The notes under the pieces: model-generated
Database searches by the model: none
Told to the model about the DNA's origin: nothing
Seen by the model: the letters and a program-made list of their open reading frames with translations, nothing else
Translations under genes and position numbers: made by a program
Shown here: positions 48,995 to 58,346 of the stretch, one piece after another
Numbering within the stretch: position 1 is the first letter of the stretch
Layout: each line of letters opens with the position of its first letter
Assembly: GCF_036962685.1 (NCBI RefSeq)
Contig: NZ_JBALOP010000017.1
Location: forward strand, 62,001-126,000
Source: Ferdinandcohnia sp036962685
GTDB lineage: Bacteria; Bacillota; Bacilli; Bacillales; Bacillaceae_L
Length of the DNA: 64,000 nucleotides
Direction: 5' to 3'

Positions 48995-49189
48995 CAAATG
49001 CGCCTTGGCGTATTTGCGCCCAGATTTTAGGCCCACATGAGGTGGGTCACAAAGACGTTGCCACAGAACGTGGCGTTCTTAGTCTTTGATCTTATGTAGC
49101 GAAAAGCTTCCTCTAAAAAATCTGTGGCATCCACCGGAGGCTTTAACTTAATTCATTCGGCGTTTGACCTGGCGAATGAATTAAGTTAA
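48995..49189 (+). repeat. Repeat family A, copy 2 (long form)
   Basis: As copy 1, but between CCCAGATTTT and AAAATCTGTGGCATCC it carries a 60-base module (GGCCCACATGAGGTGGGTCA to CTTAGTCTTTG). The terminal palindrome is ACTTAATTCATTCG/CGAATGAATTAAGT, different in sequence from copy 1. Confidence 0.85.
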
Positions 49190-49554
49190 AAAGTGTTCTC
49201 CACGAGCTCGACCATTTCATCTCCATAGTTGGCATTACCTTCGATGTTTTGTAAAAGATATTCCAATTCAGGGATGATATAGATTAGTTCGAGTTCGTTG
49301 TCTTCTAGGTGTAAAATAACTTGTTGTTTTTCAGAAATAACATTTTTAAGTGATGGCCAGACAGCTGAAGGCAAACTCACATATATAAATTCCTGTTCAT
49401 TTTCAAGTTTGTAAATGAATGCTAGTGAATCGGAATCAACAAGCATTTGACCACTGGCACGCAATCCTGCTGTGTCAAAATCCGTTTGTTGCGCCTTAAG
49501 TTCTAATCCGTTGTTAGAATAATTAAAATGACTAATCTCAATACGCTTTTGCAT
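49186..49554 (-). CDS. yjbL: UPF0738 family protein YjbL-like, 122 aa
   Basis: Beta-rich soluble protein starting MQKRIEISHFNYSNNGLELK, same length and same place (between yjbK and yjbM) as B. subtilis YjbL. No catalytic motif is visible. The 3' end overlaps the terminal palindrome of the repeat copy by a few bases (ends VELVENTF), so the repeat may have replaced the original terminator. Confidence 0.75.
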   Translation of the reverse strand: MQKRIEISHFNYSNNGLELKAQQTDFDTAGLRASGQMLVDSDSLAFIYKLENEQEFIYVSLPSAVWPSLKNVISEKQQVILHLEDNELELIYIIPELEYLLQNIEGNANYGDEMVELVENTF

Positions 49555-49577
49555 TAGTAATCTCCTTTTTAATCAAT

Positions 49578-49775
49578 CAAATGCGCCATGGCGTATTTGC
49601 GCCCAGATTTTTAGGCCCACACGAGGTGGGTCACAAAGACNNNNNNNNNNNNNNNNNNNNNGGCGTTCTTAGTCTTTGGTCTTATCTCGCGAAAAGTTTC
49701 CGCTGAAAATCTGTGGCATCCGCCGGAGGCTTTAATTTCTTCAGTGGGGATAACTCCCCACTGAAGAAAGTTAAA
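49578..49775 (+). repeat. Repeat family A, copy 3 (long form, with gap)
   Basis: Same layout as copy 2; 21 N bases lie within the 60-base module. Terminal palindrome TCTTCAGTGGGG/CCCCACTGAAGA, again a new sequence with kept pairing. With the flanking AT-rich DNA it fills the 349 bases before yjbK. Confidence 0.85.
49641..49661. other. Assembly gap (21 N)
   Basis: Gap inside the 60-base module of repeat family A, copy 3. By comparison with copy 2 the missing part should be about GTTGCCACAGAACGT. Confidence 1.
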
Positions 49776-49903
49776 TCAAATCCACACCTATTTTATCATA
49801 TGTACAACGATTCTTTAAAGAAACAGCTAAGCAATTCCTAAAAAAGACACACCTCATGATATAATAAAACAAACAAACCGTAATAAAGGAAGTTGAAAAA
49901 AAG

Positions 49904-50503
49904 ATGGCACAAGAGCTTGAAATTGAATTTAAAAATATTCTAGAAGAAAATGAATATCAACAATTACTTTCTGAATTCTCGATTGACGATGATAAAAAAG
50001 TGATCCAAGAGAATTTTTATTTCGATACTGCTGAATTTTCGTTAAAAAAGCTAGGGGCTGCCCTTCGCATTCGTGAAAGAGAAGGCACCTATACACTCAC
50101 ATTAAAACAGCCCGTTAAACGTGGATTATTAGAAACACACCAAGTTTTAACAGTGGAAGAATCCAAGCAAATGCTTGATGGTGGTAATATCATCGATGGT
50201 GAAGTCTCTGACATTTTAAAAACATTATCTATCAATCCTTCGAACGTTACTTTCTTTGGGTCTCTAAAAACGATACGAGCTGAAGTCCAATATAAAAATG
50301 GCCTACTTGTATTGGATAAGAGTTACTATTTAAATCAGGTTGATTTCGAGGTAGAATATGAAGTAACAGATGAAGTGATCGGAAAAGAGATTTTTAAAGA
50401 GCTGCTTAAGCAATACAATATACCACTTCGTAAAACAGACAATAAAATTCGTAGATTTTATAATCGTAAAAAGCAAATTCTACTAGGAGAGGAACGCAGT
50501 TGA
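49904..50503 (+). CDS. yjbK: CYTH-domain phosphatase YjbK, 199 aa
   Basis: A CYTH/triphosphate tunnel domain: N-terminal ExExK motif in ELEIEFKNIL, then ALRIREREGTYTLTLKQPVK and VDFEVEYEVTD. Tunnel enzymes hydrolyse inorganic triphosphate or related chains with Mg2+. In B. subtilis yjbK is a neighbour of relQ. Its stop overlaps the TTG start of yjbJ. Confidence 0.92.
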   Translation: MAQELEIEFKNILEENEYQQLLSEFSIDDDKKVIQENFYFDTAEFSLKKLGAALRIREREGTYTLTLKQPVKRGLLETHQVLTVEESKQMLDGGNIIDGEVSDILKTLSINPSNVTFFGSLKTIRAEVQYKNGLLVLDKSYYLNQVDFEVEYEVTDEVIGKEIFKELLKQYNIPLRKTDNKIRRFYNRKKQILLGEERS

Positions 50504-51114
50504 AGATAGATTACAAAGTATTAATGGAGCTTCAGGCGTTACGAAATATTTCGACACCAAATTCACCGGTGCCAAGTAACGACGGAACCTTATTTAAGGA
50601 CATGCTTTTACAGCTGATGTCTAATTCATCTAGTTCACCAACTGAAAGTATTCGTTCGAAGATTAATCTTTCATCATTATCTAGCAATAACCATTATCTG
50701 CCGTTAACGTTTTCGAATTCTCAAACCATGACTGTCTCTAGCAACTATGATGAATTGATTCAAAATGCGGCACAAAAATATAATGTTGATGCACGTTTAA
50801 TTAGCTCTGTAATTAAGCATGAATCCAATTTTAATCCGAATGCGAAAAGTCATGCAGGTGCTACTGGCCTTATGCAATTGATGCCTGCAACAGCACGGGG
50901 ATTGGGTGTAACTGATATTACAGACCCGGCTCAAAACATTGAAGGAGGTACGAAATACCTACGGAATATGTTAGACCGCTATAACGGAAATGTTTCACTT
51001 GCATTAGCTGCCTATAATGCCGGACCTGGGAATGTAGACAAGTATGGTGGCATTCCACCCTTTAAAGAAACACAAAACTATGTTAGAAAAGTAACAGACA
51101 CTTATATCGGATAA
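50500..51114 (+). CDS. yjbJ: Lytic transglycosylase-like YjbJ, 204 aa
   Basis: C-terminal SLT domain: the catalytic Glu is in LISSVIKHESNFNPNAKSHA, followed by GATGLMQLMPATARGLGV and LALAAYNAGPGNVDKYGG. The N-terminal 85 residues are Ser/Asn-rich and unstructured; no clear signal peptide is seen. It cleaves peptidoglycan glycan strands. TTG start overlapping the yjbK stop (TTGA), with AGGAGAGG upstream. Confidence 0.9.
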   Translation: MKIDYKVLMELQALRNISTPNSPVPSNDGTLFKDMLLQLMSNSSSSPTESIRSKINLSSLSSNNHYLPLTFSNSQTMTVSSNYDELIQNAAQKYNVDARLISSVIKHESNFNPNAKSHAGATGLMQLMPATARGLGVTDITDPAQNIEGGTKYLRNMLDRYNGNVSLALAAYNAGPGNVDKYGGIPPFKETQNYVRKVTDTYIG

Positions 51115-51121
51115 TCTGAGT

Positions 51122-51148
51122 TCTCCCTTGCGAAACGGGAGAGCTTTT
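51122..51148 (+). terminator. Terminator of yjbKJ
   Basis: TCTCCC-TTGCGAAAC-GGGAGA followed by GCTTTTTC. Confidence 0.8.
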
Positions 51149-51327
51149 TCATTTTGACCAAAGCAATATTATTATTCCATAAATTTCATTCCCCTTAAAG
51201 TGCGCTTTATTTGAGTTAAATCTCTTCCATTGATAAAATGTTAATACACTAAGATATTTAGTAAATCGAAAAAGAGAAATAGTAGGCTACTATTAACACT
51301 CCTGACGAGTAGATAGGGGGTAAGGTA

Positions 51328-52185
51328 TTGAAACAAAATGAAAACATAGGATTCATTCATTCATCTAGTAATCGTCCGTTGGAAATCTATATGTTTATTG
51401 ATCCACTATGTCCTGATTGTTGGGCACTGGAACCCATTTTAAAGAAGCTAACAATTGAATATGGAAAGTATTTTACGATTCGCCATATTTTAAGTGGCCG
51501 CCTTGCTTCCTTGAATATTCAGAAGAGGAAAAAGCCAGAAGACATGGCTCAAGTGTGGGAACGCACTGCTAGTCGATCAGGAATGTCTTGTGACGGAAGC
51601 CTATGGCTTGAAAATCCAATTTCTGCTCCTCATTCTGTTTCTATTGCAATAAAGGCTGCAGAGCTTCAAGGAAAAAAAGCAGGAATCCGTTTTTTACGAA
51701 AGCTCCAGGAAAATCTATTTCTTGAAAAACGTGATATTTCAGATGCAGACGTATTGCTTGATTGTGCAGAAGAGGTAGGACTTGATGTAAATGAATTTTT
51801 AAATGATCTTCATTCATCGAGTGCTGCAAAGGCATTCCAATGCGATTTAAAAATCACATCAGAAATGGAAGTGGATGAAATTCCGACACTTGTTTTCTTT
51901 AATGAAAACATTGAGGAGGAAGGGCTAAAGATTACTGGCTGTTATCCATATGAAATGTATGTTCATATTATTTATGACATGCTCGGCGAAAAAATTGAAC
52001 CTACTCCTCCACCACCTTTGGAGGATTTCTTAAAATACTTTAAATTTGTTGCCTCAAAAGAAATTTCAGTTTTGTACGATTTACCTATACCAGAAGTCGA
52101 ACGTGAAATGAAGAAGCTGATATTAAAGCAAAAAGTGGAACAAGTTCCTGTGAAGTATGGAACCTTCTGGAGATATCTAGAATAA
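51328..52185 (+). CDS. spxH: ClpXP adaptor SpxH (YjbH), 285 aa
   Basis: A DsbA/thioredoxin-like fold with LEIYMFIDPLCPDCWALEPI, where CPDC is the cysteine pair, and a C-terminal helical extension. YjbH/SpxH delivers Spx to ClpXP and aggregates under disulfide stress to release Spx. Its presence with mecA and spx in one 6-kb stretch keeps the whole Spx control set together. AGGGGG and a GTATTG start context: start is TTG 51328. Confidence 0.92.
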   Translation: MKQNENIGFIHSSSNRPLEIYMFIDPLCPDCWALEPILKKLTIEYGKYFTIRHILSGRLASLNIQKRKKPEDMAQVWERTASRSGMSCDGSLWLENPISAPHSVSIAIKAAELQGKKAGIRFLRKLQENLFLEKRDISDADVLLDCAEEVGLDVNEFLNDLHSSSAAKAFQCDLKITSEMEVDEIPTLVFFNENIEEEGLKITGCYPYEMYVHIIYDMLGEKIEPTPPPPLEDFLKYFKFVASKEISVLYDLPIPEVEREMKKLILKQKVEQVPVKYGTFWRYLE

Positions 52186-52188
52186 CGA

Positions 52189-52222
52189 AAAAGACTTGAA
52201 CCCAATTGGTCCAAGTCTTTCT
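52189..52222 (+). terminator. Terminator of spxH
   Basis: AAAGACTTG and CAAGTCTTT pair; followed by CTTCTATTT. Confidence 0.8.
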
Positions 52223-52455
52223 TCTATTTCAATAAAGGGGATGGGAGAAATTTCACTGCAAACAAAGGGGTGTTGTTTGTGTGATTACTTCTTGATTAAA
52301 TAATAGCAAGATTGATAACCACTTTCAACTATTTGTACATTTTTTCACAAAGTTGTCAAATTCCTATTCTTAAAACGAATGCTTGGACATAGATATAAGA
52401 TAGTGATACTTTAAGCAGTGGGTTATATTTGAGGAAACTTATGGAGGACGTAGAA

Positions 52456-52635
52456 ATGAGGAGAATCGGGCTGATAATCGGGACTTTCATGATCATCATC
52501 ACCTTTGGACTAAATATATTGGGATTAATGAAATTAATTCCCCTTTATATCACAACCCCTCTTTTATTTCTTTCATTACTTGTGACACTAGTTATCTATA
52601 ATAACCGTAATCGTTTCAGGGGTTTTCGTTCATAG
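52456..52635 (+). CDS. Small membrane protein, 59 aa
   Basis: Two membrane spans (MRRIGLIIGTFMIIITFGLN and the segment ending SLLVTLVIYN) and a basic tail (NRNRFRGFRS). GGAGG eight bases before the ATG at 52456; an upstream start has no ribosome site. A terminator follows. In the B. subtilis order a similarly small gene lies here, but I do not recognise a family. Confidence 0.65.
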   Translation: MRRIGLIIGTFMIIITFGLNILGLMKLIPLYITTPLLFLSLLVTLVIYNNRNRFRGFRS

Positions 52636-52637
52636 CA

Positions 52638-52668
52638 AAGGGCATCCAACATGGATGCCCCTTCTTTT
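52638..52668 (+). terminator. Terminator of small membrane gene
   Basis: GGGCATCC-AACAT-GGATGCCC followed by CTTCTTTTT. Confidence 0.9.
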
Positions 52669-52670
52669 TA

Positions 52671-52730
52671 TTGTCTAGCTCCAAGCGCCAGCGGTTCTCT
52701 GGTCTAAGCCACAGGCCTGAAGCATTTCTT
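52671..52730 (-). repeat. Intergenic repeat family B, copy 3 (short)
   Basis: TTGTCTAGCTCCAAGCGCC, GCGGTTCTCTGGTCTAAGCC, then GAAGCATTTC; only one end of the longer repeat. Confidence 0.7.
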
Positions 52731-52731
52731 A

Positions 52732-54552
52732 TTACTTCTCTAATAATTTTTCCATTTCAGTTAGTGTGGCTTCGAATACTTTACACGCTTCTTTAATCGG
52801 CTCTGCAGAATTCATGTCCACACCTGCATTTTTTAGTACCTCAATTGGATAGTTAGAGCTTCCCGCTTTTAGGAAGTTGTTTATATAGCGATCAACAGCT
52901 GGCTTACCTTCTTCTAGAATTTGCTTACTTAATGCGGTTGCCGCACTATAACCTGTTGCATACTGGTATACATAATAATTGTAGTAGAAATGCGGGATGC
53001 GTGACCATTCTAGTCCAATTTCCTCATCTACGACAATATTTGGACCGAAGTATTTTTTATTAAGCTCATAATACATTTCGGTGAATAAATCAGGAGTCAA
53101 TGCTACTCCTTCTTGGGCTTTCATATGAATCATATGTTCAAATTCCGCAAACATGGTTTGACGGAATACAGTTCCCCTGAAACCTTCAAGCTGGTGATTT
53201 AAAAGATATAATTTCTTTTGGTCGTCATCAATTGTTTTTAATAAATAATCTCCTAATAGCGCTTCATTACAAGTTGATGCTACTTCCGCTACAAAGATGG
53301 AATAGTTTCCATATGTATATGGCTGGTTATTCCTTGTAAAATAGCTATGGACGGAGTGACCAAATTCATGGGCTAATGTAAATAAATTGTTCACATTATC
53401 CTGCCAATTCATAAGGATATATGGATTTGTACCGTATGTTCCTGAAGAATACGCACCACTTCGTTTTCCTTTATTCTCGTGAACATCGACCCAACGATTT
53501 TCAAAGCCTTCTCTTAAAACATTTAAATAATCCTCTCCTAGTGGAGCTAGCCCTTTAAGTATATAATCCTTTGCTTCCTCATAGGAAACCTCCATTTTTA
53601 CATCCTTTACAAGTGGAGTATAGAGGTCATACATATGAAGCTCATCCACCCCTAGAGCCTTTTTACGAAGGTCAACATAACGATGCAACAGTGGAAGATT
53701 ATCATTAATTGTATTCACTAAGTTATCATAAACAGTCTCAGGAATATTGTTGCTGCTCAAAGCAGCCTCACGAGCCGATTGATAGTTACGAACACGGGCA
53801 TTAAAATTATCTTTTTTAACAGTACCACTCAATGTGCTTCCAAACGTATTTTTAAATTTGCCATATGTGTCATAGACTGACTTGAACGCTTCTTCTCTTA
53901 CACGCCGGTCTGAGCTTTCTAGAAAACGAATATAACGACCATGCGTAATTTCAACCTCTTCCCCATTCTCATCTTTGATGGTAGGGAATGTTAAATCTGC
54001 GTTGTTCAGCATACCAAATGTATTACTTGAAGAATCCATTACCTCATAGGCTTGTGCAAGCAATGCTTCCTCTTTTGCTGAAAGAACATGTGGGCGTTCA
54101 CGGTTAATATCATTTAAAGCATGCTCGTAAACCCGCAACTCCTCTTTTTCCGCCAAAAACGATTTGATTTTCTCCTCATCGACAGATAGAATTTCTGGTA
54201 CGATAAATGCAAGTGCACTTCCTACCTGTGTATATAGATTTGTTGCGCGATCATATAAACCTTGATATAACGAATTTGATGTATCTTGGTCATTCCGCAT
54301 ATGCGCATATGTATAAAGTTTTCCCATTCGTAAAGAAATCGCGTCTTGATAAGCTAATGCCTCATGAAGCTTATCCGCAGATTCGCCTAGTTTACCTTGG
54401 AATTCTTCAATTCCTGGAATCATCTCTTTTACTTCAGTAAATTCTTTTTCCCAATCTGCGTCTGAAGCAAAAATATCTTCTAATCTCCATGTATCCTGCT
54501 CGGCAATTTCATTCCGATTTGGGAGCTTTTTTACAGTTGATTGTTCAGCCAT
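52732..54552 (-). CDS. pepF: Oligoendopeptidase F, 606 aa
   Basis: An M3B zinc peptidase: the active site is LFTLAHEFGHSVHSYFTRNN (HExxH) with a downstream Glu in FVAEVASTCNEALLGD. It cleaves peptides of about 7-17 residues in the cytoplasm. Length is standard for the family. Position next to coiA equals B. subtilis yjbG. The ATG follows AAGGAGG. Confidence 0.95.
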   Translation of the reverse strand: MAEQSTVKKLPNRNEIAEQDTWRLEDIFASDADWEKEFTEVKEMIPGIEEFQGKLGESADKLHEALAYQDAISLRMGKLYTYAHMRNDQDTSNSLYQGLYDRATNLYTQVGSALAFIVPEILSVDEEKIKSFLAEKEELRVYEHALNDINRERPHVLSAKEEALLAQAYEVMDSSSNTFGMLNNADLTFPTIKDENGEEVEITHGRYIRFLESSDRRVREEAFKSVYDTYGKFKNTFGSTLSGTVKKDNFNARVRNYQSAREAALSSNNIPETVYDNLVNTINDNLPLLHRYVDLRKKALGVDELHMYDLYTPLVKDVKMEVSYEEAKDYILKGLAPLGEDYLNVLREGFENRWVDVHENKGKRSGAYSSGTYGTNPYILMNWQDNVNNLFTLAHEFGHSVHSYFTRNNQPYTYGNYSIFVAEVASTCNEALLGDYLLKTIDDDQKKLYLLNHQLEGFRGTVFRQTMFAEFEHMIHMKAQEGVALTPDLFTEMYYELNKKYFGPNIVVDEEIGLEWSRIPHFYYNYYVYQYATGYSAATALSKQILEEGKPAVDRYINNFLKAGSSNYPIEVLKNAGVDMNSAEPIKEACKVFEATLTEMEKLLEK

Positions 54553-54643
54553 TTAATAAACCTCCTTATTACTATTCACTAAAAAGTATTCGATACCTTA
54601 TTGATTATCTCCTTTTTTATAGAAAAAGTTAAGTTTTTTGAAT

Positions 54644-55870
54644 TCAGTCTTTGCCAATATTAGGTTGTACCAATCCATCTTCTTCATGCTTTCCAACACT
54701 TGCCAACTGTATTTCATCCATTCTACTAGCTTCGTCTAAATTAGTTGGTATTTCAAAATCCCCTATTTTTTCGTATTTGGTCTTCGTGATTTTTTTCAGT
54801 TTGTTCTTAGTTACAAGTATTTGTAAGTATTCCTCAATAGCCAGGGAATATTGGGTATGAAATACCAACGGCAGCTGCCTAATCACGATATCTTTTGTTG
54901 TAATTCGCCGCGAAATCACCTCCATTACTTTTGAAAAAAAGAATGTTTCCCCACTCCGAAGCTGAAGCAAAAGATCTAATAAAACCCACATTTGCCATAT
55001 CATAGGCGATGTATGGAACCAATAGCCTGATGGGACGGGTAATCCCGCTTCAGCAGGTAAATGGGATGGCGGTATACGGTTTTGATAAAGGGTAGTCAAA
55101 AATGTAGCCAAATGGTTGGATGAATATATAGAGTAGCTTGCTCTCCACTTTTGTTTTTTTCGATTCCATAAATGGTGTAAAGTTAATGTAGGATTGGTTG
55201 GGTCCAAAAGTCTAGTAAAGGTCATTACATGTTCTTTTTGAAATTGAATGGAACAAAAGGTTTCACTTGTTGTAAATGGTTGAAGATTGGATAGTTTGAC
55301 GAATGTAGAAGTATCTGGGCAGTAATAAAGAATGCAAGGTTGGGTTGGTTGGTTGAAGGAGGTAGCAAACAGCCATTGAAAAGATGATAGTCGAACCGAA
55401 TGGGTAGACGTTCGGTTAAACCATTTTGCACCTAAAATCCAAATAGGCACAATCCCTTCATCCTTGTAGGAATCGGATCTCTTTTTAAATAAGGAATAAT
55501 CGATTTGGGAGCATTGGTACTCAATTGCGAAGCGTTTGTTTGCGGTTGTCACTAAGAGGTCTGGACGTTGTGTGATTTCGGATAAAAATGGCTCGAGTGA
55601 GACATCATAGCCTTGGGCCTGGAACCAGTGATAAAGCTGACGCTTACCCTCGAGGTGATATTCAGACTCTGGCTCTGTTTTAATTTTGCATTCGGCTCCT
55701 TTTAGATGCGCGAAATGATGAGTCTTTTTCATGCCTGCCTTAAGCTGGACTTTACTTTGGCATGCCGGACAATGAAATGTCTCATGGTTGCGCAGCTTAA
55801 GCAAATCGGAGCGCTCCCATTTTTCCATGAGTGAAATGTATTCACCATTTTCACGTAATGCAACAAACAC
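54644..55870 (-). CDS. coiA: Competence protein CoiA, 408 aa
   Basis: N-terminal zinc-like block TFHCPACQSKVQLKAGMKKT with HHFAH, then a nuclease-like core RPDLLVTTANKRFAIEYQCS (D...E-x-Q) as in the CoiA family. CoiA helps process incoming DNA during transformation. GTG start after GAAGGAGATG. The C-terminal 200 residues are less conserved in the family and also here. It suggests retained competence genes. Confidence 0.9.
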   Translation of the reverse strand: MFVALRENGEYISLMEKWERSDLLKLRNHETFHCPACQSKVQLKAGMKKTHHFAHLKGAECKIKTEPESEYHLEGKRQLYHWFQAQGYDVSLEPFLSEITQRPDLLVTTANKRFAIEYQCSQIDYSLFKKRSDSYKDEGIVPIWILGAKWFNRTSTHSVRLSSFQWLFATSFNQPTQPCILYYCPDTSTFVKLSNLQPFTTSETFCSIQFQKEHVMTFTRLLDPTNPTLTLHHLWNRKKQKWRASYSIYSSNHLATFLTTLYQNRIPPSHLPAEAGLPVPSGYWFHTSPMIWQMWVLLDLLLQLRSGETFFFSKVMEVISRRITTKDIVIRQLPLVFHTQYSLAIEEYLQILVTKNKLKKITKTKYEKIGDFEIPTNLDEASRMDEIQLASVGKHEEDGLVQPNIGKD

Positions 55871-55966
55871 GGCATCATCTCCTTCTTATTATTTATTGCT
55901 CCTTAAAAATAGCATAGATGTTCAGCCTGTACAATCAAAAATTATGAACATTTCGTCAAGAAAAAA

Positions 55967-55995
55967 GCCGATTTCACAAAATGAAATCGACTTTC
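55967..55995 (-). terminator. Terminator of mecA
   Basis: GTCGATTTCA-TTTTG-TGAAATCGGC on the minus strand, followed by TTTTTTC. Confidence 0.88.
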
Positions 55996-55997
55996 TG

Positions 55998-56666
55998 TTA
56001 TATTGAAAAGTATTTAATCATTTCCTCTAATGCATTCTCATTGATAATCCTTTTACCATACTCTTCAATTCTATGAATTGACATTGCTGATTCCTGCCCA
56101 TATTCCAAGACAATGCTAAGCATATCCTCAAGTTCATCTTCTGTGTAAATTTCCTCGTTAAATTCGATAAATAAGTAATACTTATTTTCAAAGGAGTATA
56201 AGGAATTGCTTATTCCCTCAAGCTGAACTCGATGTGCAAGGGAAATGACATCCTCAAAATCTTGAAATCGAATTAAAAATTGGAAGTTTTCTTCCTCAAA
56301 TTCTTCAATAAAGTCTTTATCCTCATATTTTGAATGAAATTGTTGATCTAATAATGATTCAATCTTTTCATCAACAGGAATTTTATCATCACCAACTGGA
56401 AGCTCATACTTATTCCCATCTTTGGAAAGCTGTGCTCGAGTTACAAGAACTTCCAACCCTTTTTCTAAGGCCTGGACTTGGATCCATAGTGGACCATCAA
56501 TCGTGAATTCTTCTTCCTGATGAATTTCATCCATCATCTCCCAGAAGAGCTCTTCACTTCGCTCTCGGTTATACCAAATTTCTTCACGTTCAAACCCACG
56601 CTGTTCTATATCATTATATGAAATATAAAATTTTACTGTATGTTCGTTGATTCGTTCGATTTCCAT
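55998..56666 (-). CDS. mecA: Adaptor protein MecA, 222 aa
   Basis: An N-terminal target-binding segment (MEIERINEHTVKFYISYNDI, EEIWYNRERSEELFWEMMDE), an acidic linker, and a C-terminal ClpC-binding domain (QFLIRFQDFEDVISLAHRVQ, YYLFIEFNEE). MecA recruits ComK and other targets to ClpCP. Length is that of the Bacillus family. The 337 bases between it and spx hold two terminator-like ends but no gene I can support. Confidence 0.95.
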   Translation of the reverse strand: MEIERINEHTVKFYISYNDIEQRGFEREEIWYNRERSEELFWEMMDEIHQEEEFTIDGPLWIQVQALEKGLEVLVTRAQLSKDGNKYELPVGDDKIPVDEKIESLLDQQFHSKYEDKDFIEEFEEENFQFLIRFQDFEDVISLAHRVQLEGISNSLYSFENKYYLFIEFNEEIYTEDELEDMLSIVLEYGQESAMSIHRIEEYGKRIINENALEEMIKYFSI

Positions 56667-56967
56667 TACAGAACCTCTCCCTTCTTGCTCAGATTTTGAA
56701 GGGACGTTATACCCCCGAGCCAGATGCTCTTTTATTCACTTTTCCCATAATTGTTGTAGAATAACCTCAGTATAGAAAAAAGTCTATATCTTGTACTTTT
56801 ATTTTATGTTAAAAGATATGAGAATGGAAATAAAAAAGGTTAATTTTATAAAAACAGTTAAATTGCCCGGTTTACTGGTTAAATCATATTTCGGGTTGCT
56901 TCTGTTTTATGTACCATTATAATACGAATCGCGATAGAAAACGAGTAAAATGTCCCAATAAATAAAA
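56667..56967. other. Intergenic: mecA upstream region
   Basis: AT-rich. It includes TTGTAGAATAACC and ATTATAATACG, possible promoter elements, and a plus-strand 38-codon frame without a ribosome site. Nothing else is supported. Confidence 0.4.
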
Positions 56968-57000
56968 AAACTCCTACGTTTTTACAGTAGAAGTTTCTCG
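56968..57000 (-). terminator. Terminator of spx
   Basis: On the minus strand: AACTTCTAC-TGTAAAAAC-GTAGGAGTT and TTTTTATTT; one mismatch. Confidence 0.82.
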
Positions 57001-57003
57001 ATG

Positions 57004-57399
57004 TTAGTTTACTAAGCGTTGTGCTTCTTTTAGTTGGAAGGTACGAACTTTTCTTGGTAGAAATCTACGAATTTCGTCCTCGTTATATCCTACCTGAAGT
57101 CTTTTCTCATCGATGATAATTGGTCGACGAAGAAGACCAGGATTTCCTTGAATTAATTTGTATAAATCCTGAAGAGGCATTGTCTCCAGATTTACGTTCA
57201 ATTTTTGGAATACCTTAGAACGAGTTGAAATAATCTCATCTGTTCCATCTTCCGTCATACGTAAAATTTCCTTGATCTCTTCAATTGAAAGAGAATCTGA
57301 AATAATGTTTCTTTCTTGATATGGAATTTGATTCTCCTCTAACCATGACTTCGCTTTACGGCATGAAGTACAGCTCGGAGAAGTATAAAGAGTAACCAT
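57004..57399 (-). CDS. spx: Transcriptional regulator Spx, 131 aa
   Basis: Starts MVTLYTSPSCTSCRKAKSWL: the redox switch CxxC (CTSC) at residues 10-13, followed by RKAK, and further on EILRMTEDGTDEIISTRSKV and NPGLLRRPIIIDEKRLQVGY (family RPI block). Spx binds RNA polymerase alpha and drives the thiol-stress response. Length 131 is exact for the family. I start at ATG 57399; four codons upstream are open but unneeded. It lies downstream of yjbC as in B. subtilis, with a 240-base gap containing a PerR-like box. Confidence 0.97.
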   Translation of the reverse strand: MVTLYTSPSCTSCRKAKSWLEENQIPYQERNIISDSLSIEEIKEILRMTEDGTDEIISTRSKVFQKLNVNLETMPLQDLYKLIQGNPGLLRRPIIIDEKRLQVGYNEDEIRRFLPRKVRTFQLKEAQRLVN

Positions 57400-57503
57400 T
57401 AACCTTATCACTCCCTTAAAAGTAGATTATTACTTAACAATCTGCATGATTGGTCATGGGTGAAAATAACGCTAAATTAAAATGACTTTAATTAAGTAAT
57501 TTC

Positions 57504-57518
57504 TTTAATTATTATACC
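57504..57518 (-). promoter_or_regulatory. PerR-box-like sequence upstream of spx
   Basis: Minus strand GGTATAATAATTAAA matches the Per box TTATAATNATTATAA at 12 of 15 positions. In B. subtilis the spx promoter P3 is repressed by PerR and YodB. A TATAAT is contained in it, so it may be the promoter -10 alone. Confidence 0.4.
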
Positions 57519-57638
57519 TCAAATTTTCTGAGAAAGATAGACAATTTTGAAGAAAACTTTTGAATCTTGAAGACCTTGATACATCTATGGTTCTAAATCT
57601 GAAAGTAGAGGAATTGTAAGCTCCAACTCTTCCCAAAG

Positions 57639-58214
57639 TTAAACATTTTTTAAGATATCACGATTATCATTATTGTTGTTAAATGATAATACTTGATCAA
57701 CGTTCTCATAGGAGTCACCATAAAATTCTTTATCTTTATATATGTGGATCTCTTCATATGTTTTTCTCATGGCTTTATACACAAGTTCTTCAGATTGATT
57801 TTTTGGAGACCAGTATAAAATCTCCATTTGATTAGGTTCATTTGTTGCCAAAGATTTACGTTCGTATCCAATTGAAGTTGCATGCTCAAAGCCTTCTCGT
57901 TTATAGAACCTTAGCCTTTTTTCAGTATCTGAGTCTTCATAGTTAACAGGCTCAACCTCAAGTATTATTGGTTTCCCCTTTTTCTTTAGCTTTTCAATGA
58001 GTTTATGACCTAAGCCTTGTCCACGGGATTCTGTTGAAACAAACAAGTAGTCGATAAATATAAAACCTTCCAATTCAGCATACATGAGGACATGGTAAGG
58101 TCCTTCATCTTTATAATAAATATCCCCTTTTTCCTGTAAGAGTGTTTCCATATGTTCTTTTGATTTCATTTCCTCAATCGGAAAATACTGATTTAGTTTT
58201 TCATACCAATTCAT
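57639..58214 (-). CDS. yjbC: GNAT acetyltransferase YjbC, 191 aa
   Basis: A GNAT fold with the acetyl-CoA loop STESRGQGLGHKLIEKL (R-G-x-G-L-G) and the end segment RLRFYKREGFEHATSIGYER. It lies upstream of spx in the same direction, the known yjbC-spx pair. Its substrate is unknown. RBS AAAGGAG before the ATG. Confidence 0.9.
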   Translation of the reverse strand: MNWYEKLNQYFPIEEMKSKEHMETLLQEKGDIYYKDEGPYHVLMYAELEGFIFIDYLFVSTESRGQGLGHKLIEKLKKKGKPIILEVEPVNYEDSDTEKRLRFYKREGFEHATSIGYERKSLATNEPNQMEILYWSPKNQSEELVYKAMRKTYEEIHIYKDKEFYGDSYENVDQVLSFNNNNDNRDILKNV

Positions 58215-58346
58215 ATATCTGCTCCTTTAATTTTTTTTAGGACATCCTTAGTGTATGTAAGTTAAGTAAATTTGCTCTAAATTTAGATATTCCCTCTTTC
58301 AATAAAAGTAAACTTGAAATAGAATAGAAGTATGAAAGCAGTTTCA

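Noticed and set aside
56809..56930. Plus-strand 38-codon frame between mecA and spx
   Set aside because: No ribosome site or promoter; composition ordinary.
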